Shown in pieces: positions 24,251 through 35,219 of a stretch of 64,000 bases of DNA; position 1 is the first letter of the stretch, and the number at the start of each line of letters is the position of its first letter. The position numbers and the translations under genes are program-made. The notes beneath the pieces are model-generated. The model searched no databases, had not been told where the DNA came from, and saw nothing but the letters and a program-made list of their open reading frames with translations. The DNA lies in the NCBI GenBank assembly GCA_009731375.1, contig BJOX01000007.1, forward strand, positions 1,293,995 through 1,357,994. The letters run 5' to 3'. Source of the DNA: Paulinella micropora. Taxonomy: Eukaryota; Cercozoa; Imbricatea; Euglyphida.

Positions 24251-24314
24251 CTCATCTATCGATCTATCTATCCATCTATTTATCTATCTATCTATCTTCC
24301 TTCCTACCTACCTA

Positions 24315-25260
24315 CCTACCTATTGCCTTTATGTCTCCATCTACTGCCTTTTTTCCATATCAAACGTTATGTAGGAGCCACTGAATGGACCCGACACGGA
24401 AAAGAGAGCATTATGGCCATATGCCCCATCTACTGCCTTGCTACTTCCTTTATGTCGCTATCTACTGCATTTTTGTCCCCATCTACTGCCTTTTTTAACC
24501 ATATCACACGTTATGTAGGAGCCACTGAATGGAACCGACACGGAAAAGCATTACGGCCATATGCCCCATCTACTGCCTTGCTACTTCCTTTATGCCGCTA
24601 TCTACTGCCTTTGTGTCCCCATCTACTGCCTTTTTTAATCATATCACACGTTATGTAGGAGCCACTGAATGGAGCCGACACGGAAAAGAGAGCATTACGG
24701 CCATATGCCCCATCTACTGCCTTGCTACTTCCTTTATGGCCTTTATGTCCCCATCTACTGCCTTTTTTAACCATATCACACGTTATGTAGGAGCCACTGA
24801 AGGAGCCGACATGGAAAAGAGAGCATTATGGCCATATGCCCATCTATTGCCTTGCTATTTCCCTTATGTCGCTATCTACTGCCTTTTTTTCCTGTTGATA
24901 GCCTTGCGATTGCCTTTATGTCCGTATCTACTGCCTTTTTTATCAGCCCATTGCCTTGCTATTGCCATTACGTCCCTATCTACTGCCTTTTTGTCAAAAA
25001 AAATTTCCTGCCATTGCCAATATGTCCCCATCTACTGCCTTTTTTATCAGCCCATTGCCTTGCTATTGCCATGGAGTCCCTGTCTACTGCCTTTTTGTCC
25101 AGTAATTGCCTTTGCTATTGCCATTATGTCCCATCTACTGCCTTTTTTATCTTGCCTTGCTATTGCCATTAAGTTCTATCTACTGCCTTTTTGTCCAGTA
25201 ATTTCCTTGCTATTTCCAATATGTCCCCATCTACTGCCTTTTTCATCCATATCATCCATT
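24315..25260. repeat. ACTGCCTTTTT minisatellite, locus 5, with GTAGGAGCCACTGAATGG units
   Basis: To ~24,840, four ~125-bp units each contain CATATCACACGTTATGTAGG, AGCCACTGAATGG, ACACGGAAAA and CATCTACTGCC. After that the simple ~60-bp unit (CTATTGCCATTATGTCCCC, ATCTACTGCCTTTTT) runs to 25,245. Confidence 0.87.
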
Positions 25261-25694
<434 letters not shown>

Positions 25695-26180
25695 NNNNNN
25701 NNNNNNNNNNNNNNNNNNNNNNNNNNNNNNNNNNNNNNNNNNNNNNNNNNNNNNNNNNNNNNNNNNNNNNNNNNNNNNNNNNNNNNNNNNNNNNNNNNNN
25801 NNNNNNNNNNNNNNNNNNNNNNNNNNNNNNNNNNNNNNNNNNNNNNNNNNNNNNNNNNNNNNNNNNNNNNNNNNNNNNNNNNNNNNNNNNNNNNNNNNNN
25901 NNNNNNNNNNNNNNNNNNNNNNNNNNNNNNNNNNNNNNNNNNNNNNNNNNNNNNNNNNNNNNNNNNNNNNNNNNNNNNNNNNNNNNNNNNNNNNNNNNNN
26001 NNNNNNNNNNNNNNNNNNNNNNNNNNNNNNNNNNNNNNNNNNNNNNNNNNNNNNNNNNNNNNNNNNNNNNNNNNNNNNNNNNNNNNNNNNNNNNNNNNNN
26101 NNNNNNNNNNNNNNNNNNNNNNNNNNNNNNNNNNNNNNNNNNNNNNNNNNNNNNNNNNNNNNNNNNNNNNNNNNNNNNNN
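25695..26180. other. Assembly gap (486 N)
   Basis: Unresolved bases between (TG)n and (TA)n. Confidence 0.98.
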
Positions 26181-26247
<67 letters not shown>

Positions 26248-26274
26248 AGCCACTGAGTGGAGCGGACACAGAAA

Positions 26275-26330
<56 letters not shown>

Positions 26331-26399
26331 ACATATATGTATATATGTAGGAGCTACTGAGTGGAGCGGACACAGAAAATATGTATATATGTATATATG

Positions 26400-26449
<50 letters not shown>

Positions 26450-26627
26450 AGCCACTGAGTGGAGCGGACACAGAAAAAAGAGCACTCCGACCCGTACATA
26501 CATACATACATACATACATACATAAATACATATATACATATATACGCTCTGCTCCAAACCTATCCTCAAAGCAACATACATACACACATACGTACATACA
26601 TACATACATGCATACGTACATGCATAA

Positions 26628-26661
<34 letters not shown>

Positions 26662-26759
26662 ACATACATACATACATACATACATGCATACATACATAGG
26701 TACGCTCAGCTCCAAATCTATCCCCAAGGAAACATACATACATACAAACATACAAACAT

Positions 26760-26798
<39 letters not shown>

Positions 26799-27090
26799 CA
26801 TACATACATACGTACGTACATACGTACGTACATACATACATACATACATACTTACATACTTACATACTTACATACATACATACTTGCATACATACATACT
26901 TACATACATACATACATACTTACATACTTACTTACTTACATACATACATACATACATACATACGTACGTACGTGCGTACGTACATACATACATACATACA
27001 TACATACGCTCTGCTCCAAACCTATCCCCAAAGAAACATACATACATACATAGGTACGCTCAGCTCCAAATCTATCACCTAAGAAGGCAC
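26181..27090. repeat. (TA)n with GGAGCCACTGAGTGG inserts, then (CATA)n with CTCCAAACCTATC units
   Basis: Three more copies of the GAGCCACTGAGTGGAGCGG motif (26,246; 26,349 variant; 26,448) lie in (TA)n. From ~26,495, (CATA)n is divided by four copies of a ~32-bp unit, TACGCTCTGCTCCAAACCTA then TCCCCAAAGAAAC (26,543, 26,700, 27,004, 27,053). Confidence 0.87.
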
Positions 27091-27111
27091 GCATGGCTGG
27101 AAGATAATGAT

Positions 27112-27281
27112 CTTTCTCTTCTTATTCTTCTTCTTCTTCTTCTTCTTCCTCTTTTTCTTCTTCTTTTTCTTCTCCTCCTCCTCCTCCTCCTCCTGCTCGT
27201 CCTCCTCCTCCTCCTTCTTCTTATTCTTCCTCTTCCTCCTCTTCTTCCTCTTCCTCCTCTTCTTCTTTTTCCTCCTCTACT

Positions 27282-27313
<32 letters not shown>

Positions 27314-27505
27314 CTCCTCCTCTTCTTCTTATTATTATTATTATTCTTTCTTGTTTTATCGTCAAAGAAAGCACCACTGCCTCCTTCTTCTTCTTCTTCT
27401 TCTTCTCCTCCTTCTTCTTCTTCTTTTCCAAGAAACTTTTCTTCTTCTTCTTCTTCTTCTTCTTTTCCTTCTTTTTTTTTTCTTTTTTTCTTTTTTTTTT
27501 TTTTC
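27112..27505. repeat. Polypyrimidine (CTT/CTC)n tract
   Basis: About 390 bp of CTT/CTC with one short non-repeat stretch (27,360-27,385: GTCAAAGAAAGCACCACTGC). Minus-strand Arg/Lys/Glu open frames are artefacts of the repeat. Confidence 0.9.
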
Positions 27506-27667
27506 AACGCAAGCCGCGTTTTAATAAAATACTTGCCATTCAATAAAATACTTTGCCATTCATAGAGCTGAGTGGGATAGATAGACAGGTAGATAGATAG
27601 ATAGATAAATAGGTAGATAGATAGCCACACACTGAACATGCATGTCATATGTATGTACCACCGGACC

Positions 27668-27715
27668 GGCAGCTTGACTTGAAAAAATTAAGTTTTTTTT
27701 CAAGTCAAGTGGCAG
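27668..27715. repeat. Hairpin: GCTTGACTTGAAAAAA / TTTTTTCAAGTCAAG
   Basis: Inverted arms CTTGACTTGAAAAAA and TTTTTTTTCAAGTCAAG around a 6-base loop. It lies in an otherwise ordinary stretch between the pyrimidine tract and the MITE at 27,831. Confidence 0.6.
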
Positions 27716-27830
27716 GTTGAGATCGGAAATGTTTTCTTTTTCTGTTTCATGGTTATTTGTATGCATTCAAGTTGAGTTGAAATAGACTGGTGGGAATCAG
27801 CGTGGTTTGCTTTTTGCAAAATTTCAAAAT

Positions 27831-28133
27831 TATTTAATAACCAAATGCTTACTCAAAAGACGTGAAAGATCAAAGCACTGATCGTTCGACCCTCGCTCCC
27901 TTTCTCGCTAGAAGACAATCGTATGCCTTTTTGAGAATTGAATTTCAAATCTGCATACGATTGCCATTTTCTCTACGGTGGTCTAACACCGAAACCGCTT
28001 CTCGAAAGCGTGCACAGCAATTCTCGCAACGCAAAAGGCAAACAATTGTCTTCTAGCAAGAAAGGGAGCGAGGGTCGAACGATCGGTCCTTTGATCTTTC
28101 ACGTTTTCTGACTATATATTTTGTTATTAAATA
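27831..28133. mobile_element. 303-bp foldback MITE with AAAT flanks
   Basis: Terminal inverted repeats of about 100 bp: TATTTAATAAC outward, then GTGAAAGATCAAAG, GATCGTTCGACCCTCGCTCC and GCTAGAAGACAAT, all repeated as reverse complement at 28,040-28,133. An inner palindrome, CAATCGTATGC..GCATACGATTG, lies at 27,917-27,964. Both flanks are AAAT (27,827-27,830 and 28,134-28,137), a candidate target duplication. There is no transposase, so it is non-autonomous. Confidence 0.75.
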
Positions 28134-28137
28134 AAAT

Positions 28138-29140
28138 CAATACTTGAACGGTACCAGTCAGCATGTGACTGGGGCCTGACCTGGGGAAAGCAAGTTTTTT
28201 CCCAAGTTCGGACCCAACTGGAACCGTAAATACTTTTGTTATGACTTGTTTCTTTTATTCAGGCAGCATAGTTTGAAATCGATGAAGGCGGCCGAAAGAG
28301 GCAGTAATAAAGTTACTGAGGAAATAGTATTATGCTATACGAAGTAGAACCAGTCAAATCTATTTCCACCCTACCAGTAATTTATCGTCTAAGGTGCACT
28401 GGACTAATTCCATGTGAGTTTGGATACAACCCCAAGAGATAAATACACAGCGAACTCTTATTAAAAGACTCTATGGCTGCAAACAGCCCTAACTCCTAAG
28501 AGTAGGTGAAATACCAGTAAATAGCTGAGATGTCACTTCGTTTATTTATGTTTATTTTTACTGGTTTGCAGATTTGGTTTGCAAAGTACGGTATTGGGTG
28601 AATGTAGATTGTGAGTAGCTGTTAGGCGACACTTGAAGTTAAATATGCAAAGTACTTGAAGGTGGCTTCAAGTTCAAGTCATTGGTGTTCAAGTGGAAGT
28701 CCTGAACTTTCATTTGGGAAAGTCTTTCTGAGCCTAATGGCTGTGCACGCAGTGTACGGCAAATATCATTTTTATGTTCTCTTGACTGTGTTCCCCAAAA
28801 CTCACCGATTTTGCGATTTTCAGCATATCATGGGAAAAAGGCAGCCGAGAAGGGGAAAATGGCATTTGCTGTAAAAACTTTGATTAAATCGTTTGAAGTC
28901 ATTCCTGTACGAAATCGAAAGCTAGTTAGTGAAGTCGAAACGTCGTGCAGAGAAGAAGCTAACGGATAGGTCAAAAACAGTAAAATGTCAACGGTAGTGG
29001 TTTTGGCCGGTCGTTAAAGTGCTCAGTCTGATACTCTAAATGACTGTATTAATAACTAATAATACTAGTAACCGTAACGAATAAGGCTAACGTATAAAAT
29101 AGCAATATGGACATAGCTGAGGAGGAAGGGTCTAATTAAT
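28138..29140. other. Non-coding stretch; probably includes the copia 3' LTR
   Basis: Non-repetitive, moderately AT-rich sequence without a convincing ORF. The right part (below 29,146) should be the 3' LTR of the minus-strand copia element judging from the polypurine tract at 29,150-29,162. I could not fix the far LTR end because no second LTR is present in the window. Confidence 0.45.
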
Positions 29141-29545
29141 TGTCCAATACTCCCCCTTATCTTTCATTAGACTTCCTTACGAGTCAGTGTCCAACCATAC
29201 AGTGCTACTAACAACTAGATTAGAAAAATGAGCAAAGCGCAAAGTGAGCTACCCTACGTCTCCAGTGGAGTTCGGCTCTATAGCTGCACTATATCAACTA
29301 AAGCGCTACAGCACAAAACAAGACTAAGTGAAAGCAGAGGTGCTAGCCTACGTCTCAAAGCTTGTGGAGTACGGCAATCTAGTCACTCAATTGTTAATAT
29401 CCCCTGATCACCGGGAACCTGACAAGAGTCCTACCGAAAGTCCACGTTGTAGGAAGTCCTGCTGTCGGGGGGTTTCCTTCTAAGAGGGAGCGGTTCCCCG
29501 AGTCTTTCATCCTGGGCCACGTGCCGAACCCGACGGTCGTAAGCC

Positions 29546-30529
29546 TCACCCCGCATAGCCTAGTGAGACTACTGTGTTTAAGTCGGCCAGATTGTCGGTT
29601 GAGGCCACCTTCTCGTTGACAACGAGCCCGGCGTCCACCTTCTGGTTTATGATGGCGCATCGCAGGTCCACATGTCCCAGCTTCCTAGCAAAAACATTGC
29701 TGTCGGCGAGGTCCAACGCTCCCTGGTTGTCGCCGTACAGGATGGGGGGCTGCCCCCACCCGTACGGCCCCATGGCGTCCGCGACCCGGCCGCCTGCGAT
29801 TCCCTCCACAAAGTTCACAATCTTGTCTTGTCCATGATAAGACTCCACCATTGCATAAACCTCCGCCTCACATGAGGAGGCTTCGGGTGCCGCTGGCACC
29901 AGACGCGCGCCGACCGCCGCCTCTTCTGAGTCCCCGCTGCCGGGCACAGCCGCCACCAGCTCGTCGCTCAGCGCTCGCGCCTTCTCTTCCACACGCGCAC
30001 GCAGCGCCGCGTCCTTCGGGAGGACCACCGACACGTTCCGTTTCATGCAGAAGGGGAGCACTGAGCCACCCATAAAGAAGTGAAAGCCCGCCAACCGGGC
30101 GCGACGATCTTCCGGCGTACCCTTCCAACTTGAGTCGGCCCACGACATCAAGCGGGTGCCGTTTGCTTTAGTAAAGCGAATGCCTTTTGAACGCGTACCG
30201 TTAAGGTACCGCACAACCTGCTCGGCTTGCTGATAATTGAACAACTCGGGCTTGGAGGCATGGGTCGCTACCTCCCCGAGCGGGCCCAACACCTCATGCC
30301 GAGTGATACGTGTCCACAAGAGGACACCTACGATGTGCTGCGGCGAGAACTGCTCTAACACGGACTGCTTTCCGGCCCGCGCCCCCGGCATCAACCACGG
30401 CGAGTCGACAGTAGCTAGACCGGTGCACTGGAGCTTCTCAACGGCCTCCTTGATAAAGTCCTCCTGAGAGATCTTGATCGTACGGCCTAACCGACAGTCT
30501 TCCTTATCTTCGATGTTCAAGCCTACCAC
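29546..30529 (-). pseudogene. Copia polyprotein segment: RT end and RNase H
   Basis: 327 codons. The start region (GLNIEDKED..IKISQEDFIKEAVEKL) is the end of the copia RT domain. Then follow QAEQVVRYLNGTRSKGIRF and the RNase H signature residues MSWADSSW (D), CEAEVYAM (E), ILYGDNQGALDLA (D) and KLGHVDLRCAII (H). The ending STDNLADLNT corresponds to the family's T.dN.AD..TK motif. An inserted ~40-residue Ala/Glu/Arg-rich segment (residues ~185-225) sits between the first Asp and the Glu. Joined to the RT segment by a frameshift near 30,610. Confidence 0.85.
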
Positions 30530-30569
30530 CCCGGTTGGCGCCTCTTGCTTAAAGACCCTAAAGGCCTTC

Positions 30570-31430
30570 TTACCAGCAGCTAAGAACTCCGCTTCTACAT
30601 CCTTTGAACGCTCCCATCATGTCGTCGACGTGCACGAACACAAAGCCCGGTTTGTCCTTACCGGGTAGCCAGCGCCAAAAGAAGCAAGGAAAAGCGACAT
30701 GGGCCTTAAAGCCCAAATCTTCTAAGAACGGGACTAGCTTGTACCGCCACCATTTGCGGCCCGCGTCCGGTCTGCCATAGAGGGGTTTAATCATTTCCCA
30801 CACATACCCCGGCTCGTCTAAAGCAAACGGTGGTACGATGTAACTGGGGCGATACCCCTGCTCAGCTGCAGACGCCTCTGTGTATGCGATGCCAACGTCC
30901 CACTTTGACAAGATTAAGCCAAAGAACAGTGTTAGGGCGAAAAGCATCAAGATGGTAAGGGCACACGGGGTTGGGAAGTCCCGTTTCCGAAAATGCCATC
31001 CCTGTATCATGGAAAACCCCTTGGCCTTCCATCGGCTTTTGAACTTTAGGATCTCTCCCCCTGCCTCTTTGGTGGCATCAACGAACCGCCCTTCACAAAT
31101 GTCTTTCTTGTGTACTAAGTCGACTCGGACTCTCCGGAAGCAACCTTTCTCCCAGAGCGTAGCCATCTCCTCGGCTCGGACGTCGTCCCAGTACCCTAGC
31201 TCGTCGGCTTGCTTCTCACTCATCGGTCTAGTGAACGTGGCGGCATGTGCGGTCTCCGAGTCCAACATACGGTCTGGGGAGTCGTCATCCTCAAACTTTA
31301 CCCAGTGGGCTGGTCCGTTCTTCTTCTGCTTCTTAACCCATATGGGTTCAATCACATCTTGCACCTGACCTCGTCGGACCTTGTCCCGAAAACCCACCCC
31401 TAGGTCTTCTTGGCCCAAGCCCAGCCCCAC
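30570..31430 (-). pseudogene. Copia polyprotein segment: reverse transcriptase
   Basis: RVT_2-type RT. Visible landmarks are FKSRWKAKGFSMIQGWHF, FPTPCALTILMLFAL, SKWDVGIAYTEA (first catalytic Asp), WEMIKPLYGRPDAGRKWW and FVHVDDMMGAF. The usual Y-V-D-D box reads H-V-D-D, so both catalytic Asp remain. The frame then breaks (near 30,610) and continues in the RNase H segment. On the N-terminal side another frameshift joins it to the acidic linker ending near 31,400. Confidence 0.88.
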
Positions 31431-31735
31431 TGAGTGGCTGGGGTCTCAACCCACCTTCCCTTCAACTCCCCTATTGTTTCCGGGTCGGGCTCGGGGGCCT
31501 CTTTCTCGGCTTTCACTGCTTCCTGTTCAGAGGTCGCTTCCTCCACTTCGCCGTCGGAATCAGAGCTGTCAAGCTCCCCCTGATCCGGGGTCTTCTTGCC
31601 TCCACCTGGATCGGTCCCTCTTACCCGGGGCTTTGGGACAAACAGCTGCTCAAGGTTGGCGTCTTCCACTAACGGGTCTCCCTTGAACGGCTCCAAGCTC
31701 AGGCCCTTCTTCTCCCAGAGGGTTGCAACAAGGGC
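31400..31735 (-). pseudogene. Copia acidic linker between integrase and RT
   Basis: Asp/Glu/Ser-rich low-complexity coding stretch (QGELDSSDSDGEVEEATSEQ) typical of the region between integrase and RT in copia polyproteins. It is offset by one frame from both neighbours, so two indels lie near 31,720 and 31,420. Confidence 0.65.
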
Positions 31736-32385
31736 CAGGCCGGCTGGTTGTCGTCAAAGTTCTTGACGTTTCGCCATGGGAACACCCTACCTTCACACAG
31801 GATCAAGTGTGCGGAGTACTCCAAACTCAGCCCTAACCAGGCGGCCATGTGCGTCCGGCTCTCGTCATGTCCTAACCTGCCCTCGATGACCATGTGGCAT
31901 AGACACCCAAAAGGGTGAAGGTAAGCTATCCAATTCACCTTCCTTTCACGAGGCATCAGCTCAAACATCCGGACCTCACCACCGGATCGTTTCGGTGAAA
32001 GGTTGTGCAAGAGGATAGCGTGCTGCCACGCGTATCCCAAGAGCTCATAGGGTAGCTGAGCCCTAACCAGGTTATGGCGCGCTTTGCGCCAAAAGTCACG
32101 TTGGGACACTTCGGTATAGGCGTTCTTGTTGTGTTCGTTGAGGGTGTTGACCCTCTTCCTCACTCCCGTGTCACGGACCAGCTCCTTGAAGTCAGCTGAG
32201 ATATGCTCACCGTCTACCCAGACTTCCTTCACCTTCTTGCCGCTTTGCGTCTCAAAGAAGTTTATGCATTCCCGCATGAAGCGCACTTGTGGTGCCGCGG
32301 TGCCATCCTTTAGAAGGAGGCCAAACGCATACCTGGTGTTAGCCTCGATTCCCACCATGCCGTACCAAAACCCACCATAGAGGGG
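31699..32385 (-). pseudogene. Copia polyprotein segment: integrase C-terminal half
   Basis: Contains TRYAFGLLLKDG, then KVKEVWVDGEHISADF with the second catalytic Asp, then HNKNAYTEVSQRDFWRKARH (in place of the usual NG..ER) carrying the Glu position, followed by LLGYAWQHAILLHNLSPKR and the GAG-like C-terminal region HPFGCLCHMVIEGR. The part carrying the first Asp is lost where the sequence turns into AGGC repeat. Confidence 0.82.
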
Positions 32386-32480
32386 CAGGCAGAAAGGCAG
32401 ACAGGCAGACAAAGAGGCAGGCAGGCAAACAGAAAAATAAAAACAGACAAAGAAACAAACAAAAAAACAAACACACAGGC
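32385..32480. repeat. AGGC/AGAC/AAAC purine microsatellite
   Basis: Tetranucleotide purine-rich repeat that cuts the copia element; all apparent minus-strand Cys/Val/Phe frames come from it. Confidence 0.8.
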
Positions 32481-32486
32481 AAACAG

Positions 32487-32615
32487 AGATACTTTTTCGG
32501 AGACACGCCCGTTGTTGTGTGATTTCAAGTATTTCGGTCTCAGCCTATTCTTGTTGCCATCGCTTTTGTAGTAGCTTGTTTGAAAGCTCTCTGCAAGGGC
32601 TTTGTCAGTTCCTTC
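32487..32615 (+). mobile_element. Diverged partial relative of the 6.8-kb MITE
   Basis: TTTCAAGTATTTCGGTCTCAGCC..CGCTTTTGTAGTAGCTTGTTTGAAAG aligns with TTCAAACGTTTCGTTCTCAGCC..GGCTTGTGTAGTGGCTCATTTGAAAG inside 6,765-6,979. The right arm is not recognisable. Confidence 0.45.
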
Positions 32616-32749
32616 TGAGAGCAGACACCACGGGATGAACAATGTGAGTTTGTTCTGCTTACTCTACCTTTCCAAACGTGAAGTGTCAAATATGCTACAT
32701 GCGGCAATCACGAGAAAACTAAACACTCGAACATTTCGATGACCAAATT

Positions 32750-32753
32750 AGTA

Positions 32754-32814
<61 letters not shown>

Positions 32815-32835
32815 ATACATAAATACATAAATACA

Positions 32836-32894
<59 letters not shown>

Positions 32895-32900
32895 ATAGTA
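32750..32900. repeat. (AAAT)n microsatellite
   Basis: About 150 bp of AAAT with a short ACAT variant block; flanked on the right by (GAA)n and (GAT)n. Confidence 0.93.
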
Positions 32901-32910
32901 GCAGAGCAAG

Positions 32911-33112
32911 AAGAAGAAGATGATGATGATGATGATGGAGACATAGAAGAAAGCAGCAACAGAAAAAAGCGTCGTGTGATGAAAGATTCAGACACAAGTT
33001 CAAAATCAGACTTTTCAATTGACTCTGCAGAAGTCAGAGCTTGTGTTAGAAGAAACTATGGTAGACAGTTTAGGCAGCTAAAAGAACTAGAACGCCGTGC
33101 AGCACGTCTTTG
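32911..33112 (+). pseudogene. C-terminal coding fragment, acidic then basic, unknown
   Basis: The plus frame reads Glu3-Asp5, then ESSNRKKRRVMKDSDTSSKS, DFSIDSAEVRACVRRNYGRQ and FRQLKELERRAARL before a stop. Composition is protein-like, with a bipartite basic stretch, but the upstream (AAAT)n contains stops in this frame. It may be a last exon or a remnant. I do not recognise it. Confidence 0.35.
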
Positions 33113-33114
33113 AA

Positions 33115-33860
33115 AATCAAAGGTTATATCTCTCACTTCACCCCCTCATTACCTTCCCCCCGGGGGTGGGGGGGAGGGGGGGGGGGCTGTCGGTGGTCGG
33201 GCCCCGGGTGTGCATTGACAATCCTGCTGCTAGTGTTCATTCAACATGTTTTCATTTTGCTTTTCCCTTTTGTGATGCAATCGACTGCAGCGGCTTGCCG
33301 CAAATACGCGTCATCGTCCCGCCAGCCTGTCGCCACGTCCAAGCCCCGCCCACCCGGTTGGTCGGGTGTCAAGCTGTCGCGCCGCGCCGCTAAGTCAACG
33401 AACTAAAGTCAAAAATAAATAGAATTCATTATTTATCTTGCTTTACTCTTACAACTAAATACAAAACCACATTTTCAGCTGTTGTGACAGTTGCATTTTT
33501 GAGAGCAACACCCCCCCCCCCCTTACTGCTGTCGGTGGTCAGTTGTTCATAAAATGTTTTATATTATGTTTCTTTATGTTCATAAAATGTTTTATATTAT
33601 GTTTCTTTATTTTGTGACGCAATTGTTTGCAGCTGCTTAGCAGAAATACGCATGAGCGCATTACACACTCGTCCCGCTCATCTGCAGCCACATTCCCTCC
33701 CCTCCCCCCACCCCGGTGGTCGGGTGTCGAGCGATCGCCGCTAAGTCAATAAACCAAAGTCAAAACTAAATATAATTAATTTTTACTCTTATTTTACTCT
33801 TAAAACAAAATAGAAAAGCAGATTTGCCACCGTTGCGCATTTTGACAGATAAAATTTGGA
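33115..33860. repeat. Two diverged ~340-bp tandem copies
   Basis: Both copies hold a G- or C-run, CGGTGGTC, a TTTTGTGA[TC]GCAAT[CT]G stretch, CCCGC[CT]..CCAC[AG]T, GGTCGGGTGTC, CGCCGCTAAGTCAA and CAAAGTCAAAA-type tails (33,180-33,500 and 33,525-33,850). Copy 2 begins with a 44-bp direct duplication (ATAAAATGTTTTATATTATG). No ORF is shared between copies. Confidence 0.65.
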
Positions 33861-34082
33861 CTTCAGTAAAAATTTTGGAAGAAATCGGACGGATTTCAGG
33901 TTATGTTACTTAATAAACACTAAGTCAAGTATAGACACTCAAAATGAATGGAAAACTAGTTTTTAATACATAAAAACATTAGTATTCATGAAATCGTGAT
34001 GATTTCTGTTGATTTCAATACCTTGCAAAAATAGTCAAAATAGGCTGAAATTTGGTAAAAACCAAGCCTATCCTGTTTGTCC
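33850..34082. other. AT-rich non-coding stretch ending at a 10-N join
   Basis: No ORF, repeat or RNA gene is visible. The join is at 34,083-34,092. Confidence 0.5.
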
Positions 34083-34092
34083 NNNNNNNNNN

Positions 34093-34212
34093 TTGTTATA
34101 TGTATGTTTTTGTATTGATGTTGGTGTGATTGGCATGCATGTCTTTGCACCCTTGATATGGTTTATGGGAAAATATGTATGTGTATGTGTCTGTGTGCGT
34201 GCGTGTGTGCGC

Positions 34213-34243
<31 letters not shown>

Positions 34244-34450
34244 TTTGTGTTTGTGTGTTGTGTATCCGTGTTTGTGTTTGTGTTTCCCTGCGTGTGTTCA
34301 TGTTTGTTCAAGGTCGAACAGTGGGCTTGTGTTCAGTGCAGCTATCGGCATGCGTATGTTGTTGCATGTATGTGTGTATGTATGTATGTATGTATGTAAG
34401 TAAGTATGCATATGCCCTGCGATAGAATATATAGTGTATGTATGTATGCA
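34093..34450 (+). pseudogene. Partial inverted copy of the RanBP2-finger gene, internally deleted
   Basis: The plus strand here matches the minus strand of ~49,145-48,880 (ATTGATGTTGGTGTGAT, GGGAAAATATGTATGTGTAT, GTTCAAGGTCGAACAGTGGG) including the broken zinc-finger exon (EQWACVQCSYRHA). Directly after, GCCCTGCGATAGAATATATA at ~34,416 matches the minus strand of ~46,870, the far 3' side of the same gene. The ~2 kb of TIR-like and TPR coding sequence between them is absent. Confidence 0.7.
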
Positions 34451-34478
34451 TGCATGTATGTATGTATGTATGTATGTA

Positions 34479-34750
34479 TTACTGACGACATTCAAGGGAG
34501 AAAAAAAATTAGTTTTTCGATTTTGGTTGGAATTTTAATTTTGGTTGGAATTTCGATTTTGGTTGGAAATTTGAATTTTTCAAATTGACTGCTATATTTG
34601 TCCGCAAAATATCGTAAATTTTCGCGAAATGTTACAGTCAAATGGAAAAGTTGAATTTCTGCCACAAAAAATGAAAAACTGACACAATATTAAAATTCCA
34701 ACCAAAATCGAAAACCTAATTTTTTTTTTCCTCTTGAATGTCGTCAGTAA
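34479..34750. mobile_element. 272-bp foldback MITE in (TATG)n
   Basis: Terminal inverted repeats of ~70 bp begin TTACTGACGACATTCAAG and include TTTTTCGATTTTGGTTGGAA (repeated three times on the left). TA lies on both sides, the target expected for Tc1/mariner-type elements. It is inserted in a TATG microsatellite that continues on the right. No ORF is present. Confidence 0.7.
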
Positions 34751-35219
34751 TATGTATGTATGTATTATGTATGTATGTATGTATGTATGTATGTATGTGT
34801 GAATGTATGAATGTAGAGATCTAAATCAGATGCTTTGTTTGTCATATTCAACTCGAAAATTAAATTTGAATTTGAAATATACGTAACGGTAATATTTTTG
34901 ACTATTTTACAACTTTATGAAATACTAAATAAAATTTGACTTTTTAACTTGATTTTTTTGATCAGGAAAGTATGGTGCGCAAATCTACACTTGTTAAGCT
35001 TTTATTATATCTAGTGAAAACCGCATGATTTTATTTGTTTTAGTTATTATACGTAGTTCTACGTACCACCCGGCAAGACGTTCTGACATTGTTTTTCAGT
35101 AAAAAAAAGTTGCTATAAAAAATTTCGATAAAGGCGCCACCTCCCTTTTTCCACCCTGGCCCGGCCTGTTTTTTTTCTCGAAGCTTCTTTTTCAGCTCTC
35201 GTGTGACGGTAATTGACAA
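34751..35219. other. TATG remnant and AT-rich flank of the LTR element
   Basis: A short (TATG)n to ~34,800, then AT-rich unique sequence without supported genes up to the 5' LTR. Confidence 0.5.

Larger units (their letters stand above)
29141..32385 (-). mobile_element. 5'-truncated Ty1/copia retrotransposon
   Basis: Minus-strand order is integrase (32,385-31,700), linker (31,696-31,430), reverse transcriptase (31,430-30,600) and RNase H (30,529-29,546), the copia order. Read on minus, the polypurine tract AAGATAAGGGGGAG is followed after 3 bases by TGGACAATTAATTAG, the likely LTR start. The 5' side stops in AGGC/AGAC microsatellite at ~32,385; Gag, protease, the first integrase Asp region and the 5' LTR are missing. 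At least three frameshifts separate the coding segments, so this copy is dead or contains indel errors. Confidence 0.85.

Noticed and set aside
27075-27650. Arg/Lys/Glu-rich minus-strand ORFs
   Set aside because: Translation of the reverse complement of (CTT/CTC)n.
29851-30143. Arg/Pro-rich ORFs on both strands
   Set aside because: Shadow frames of the GC-rich insert in the copia RNase H region.
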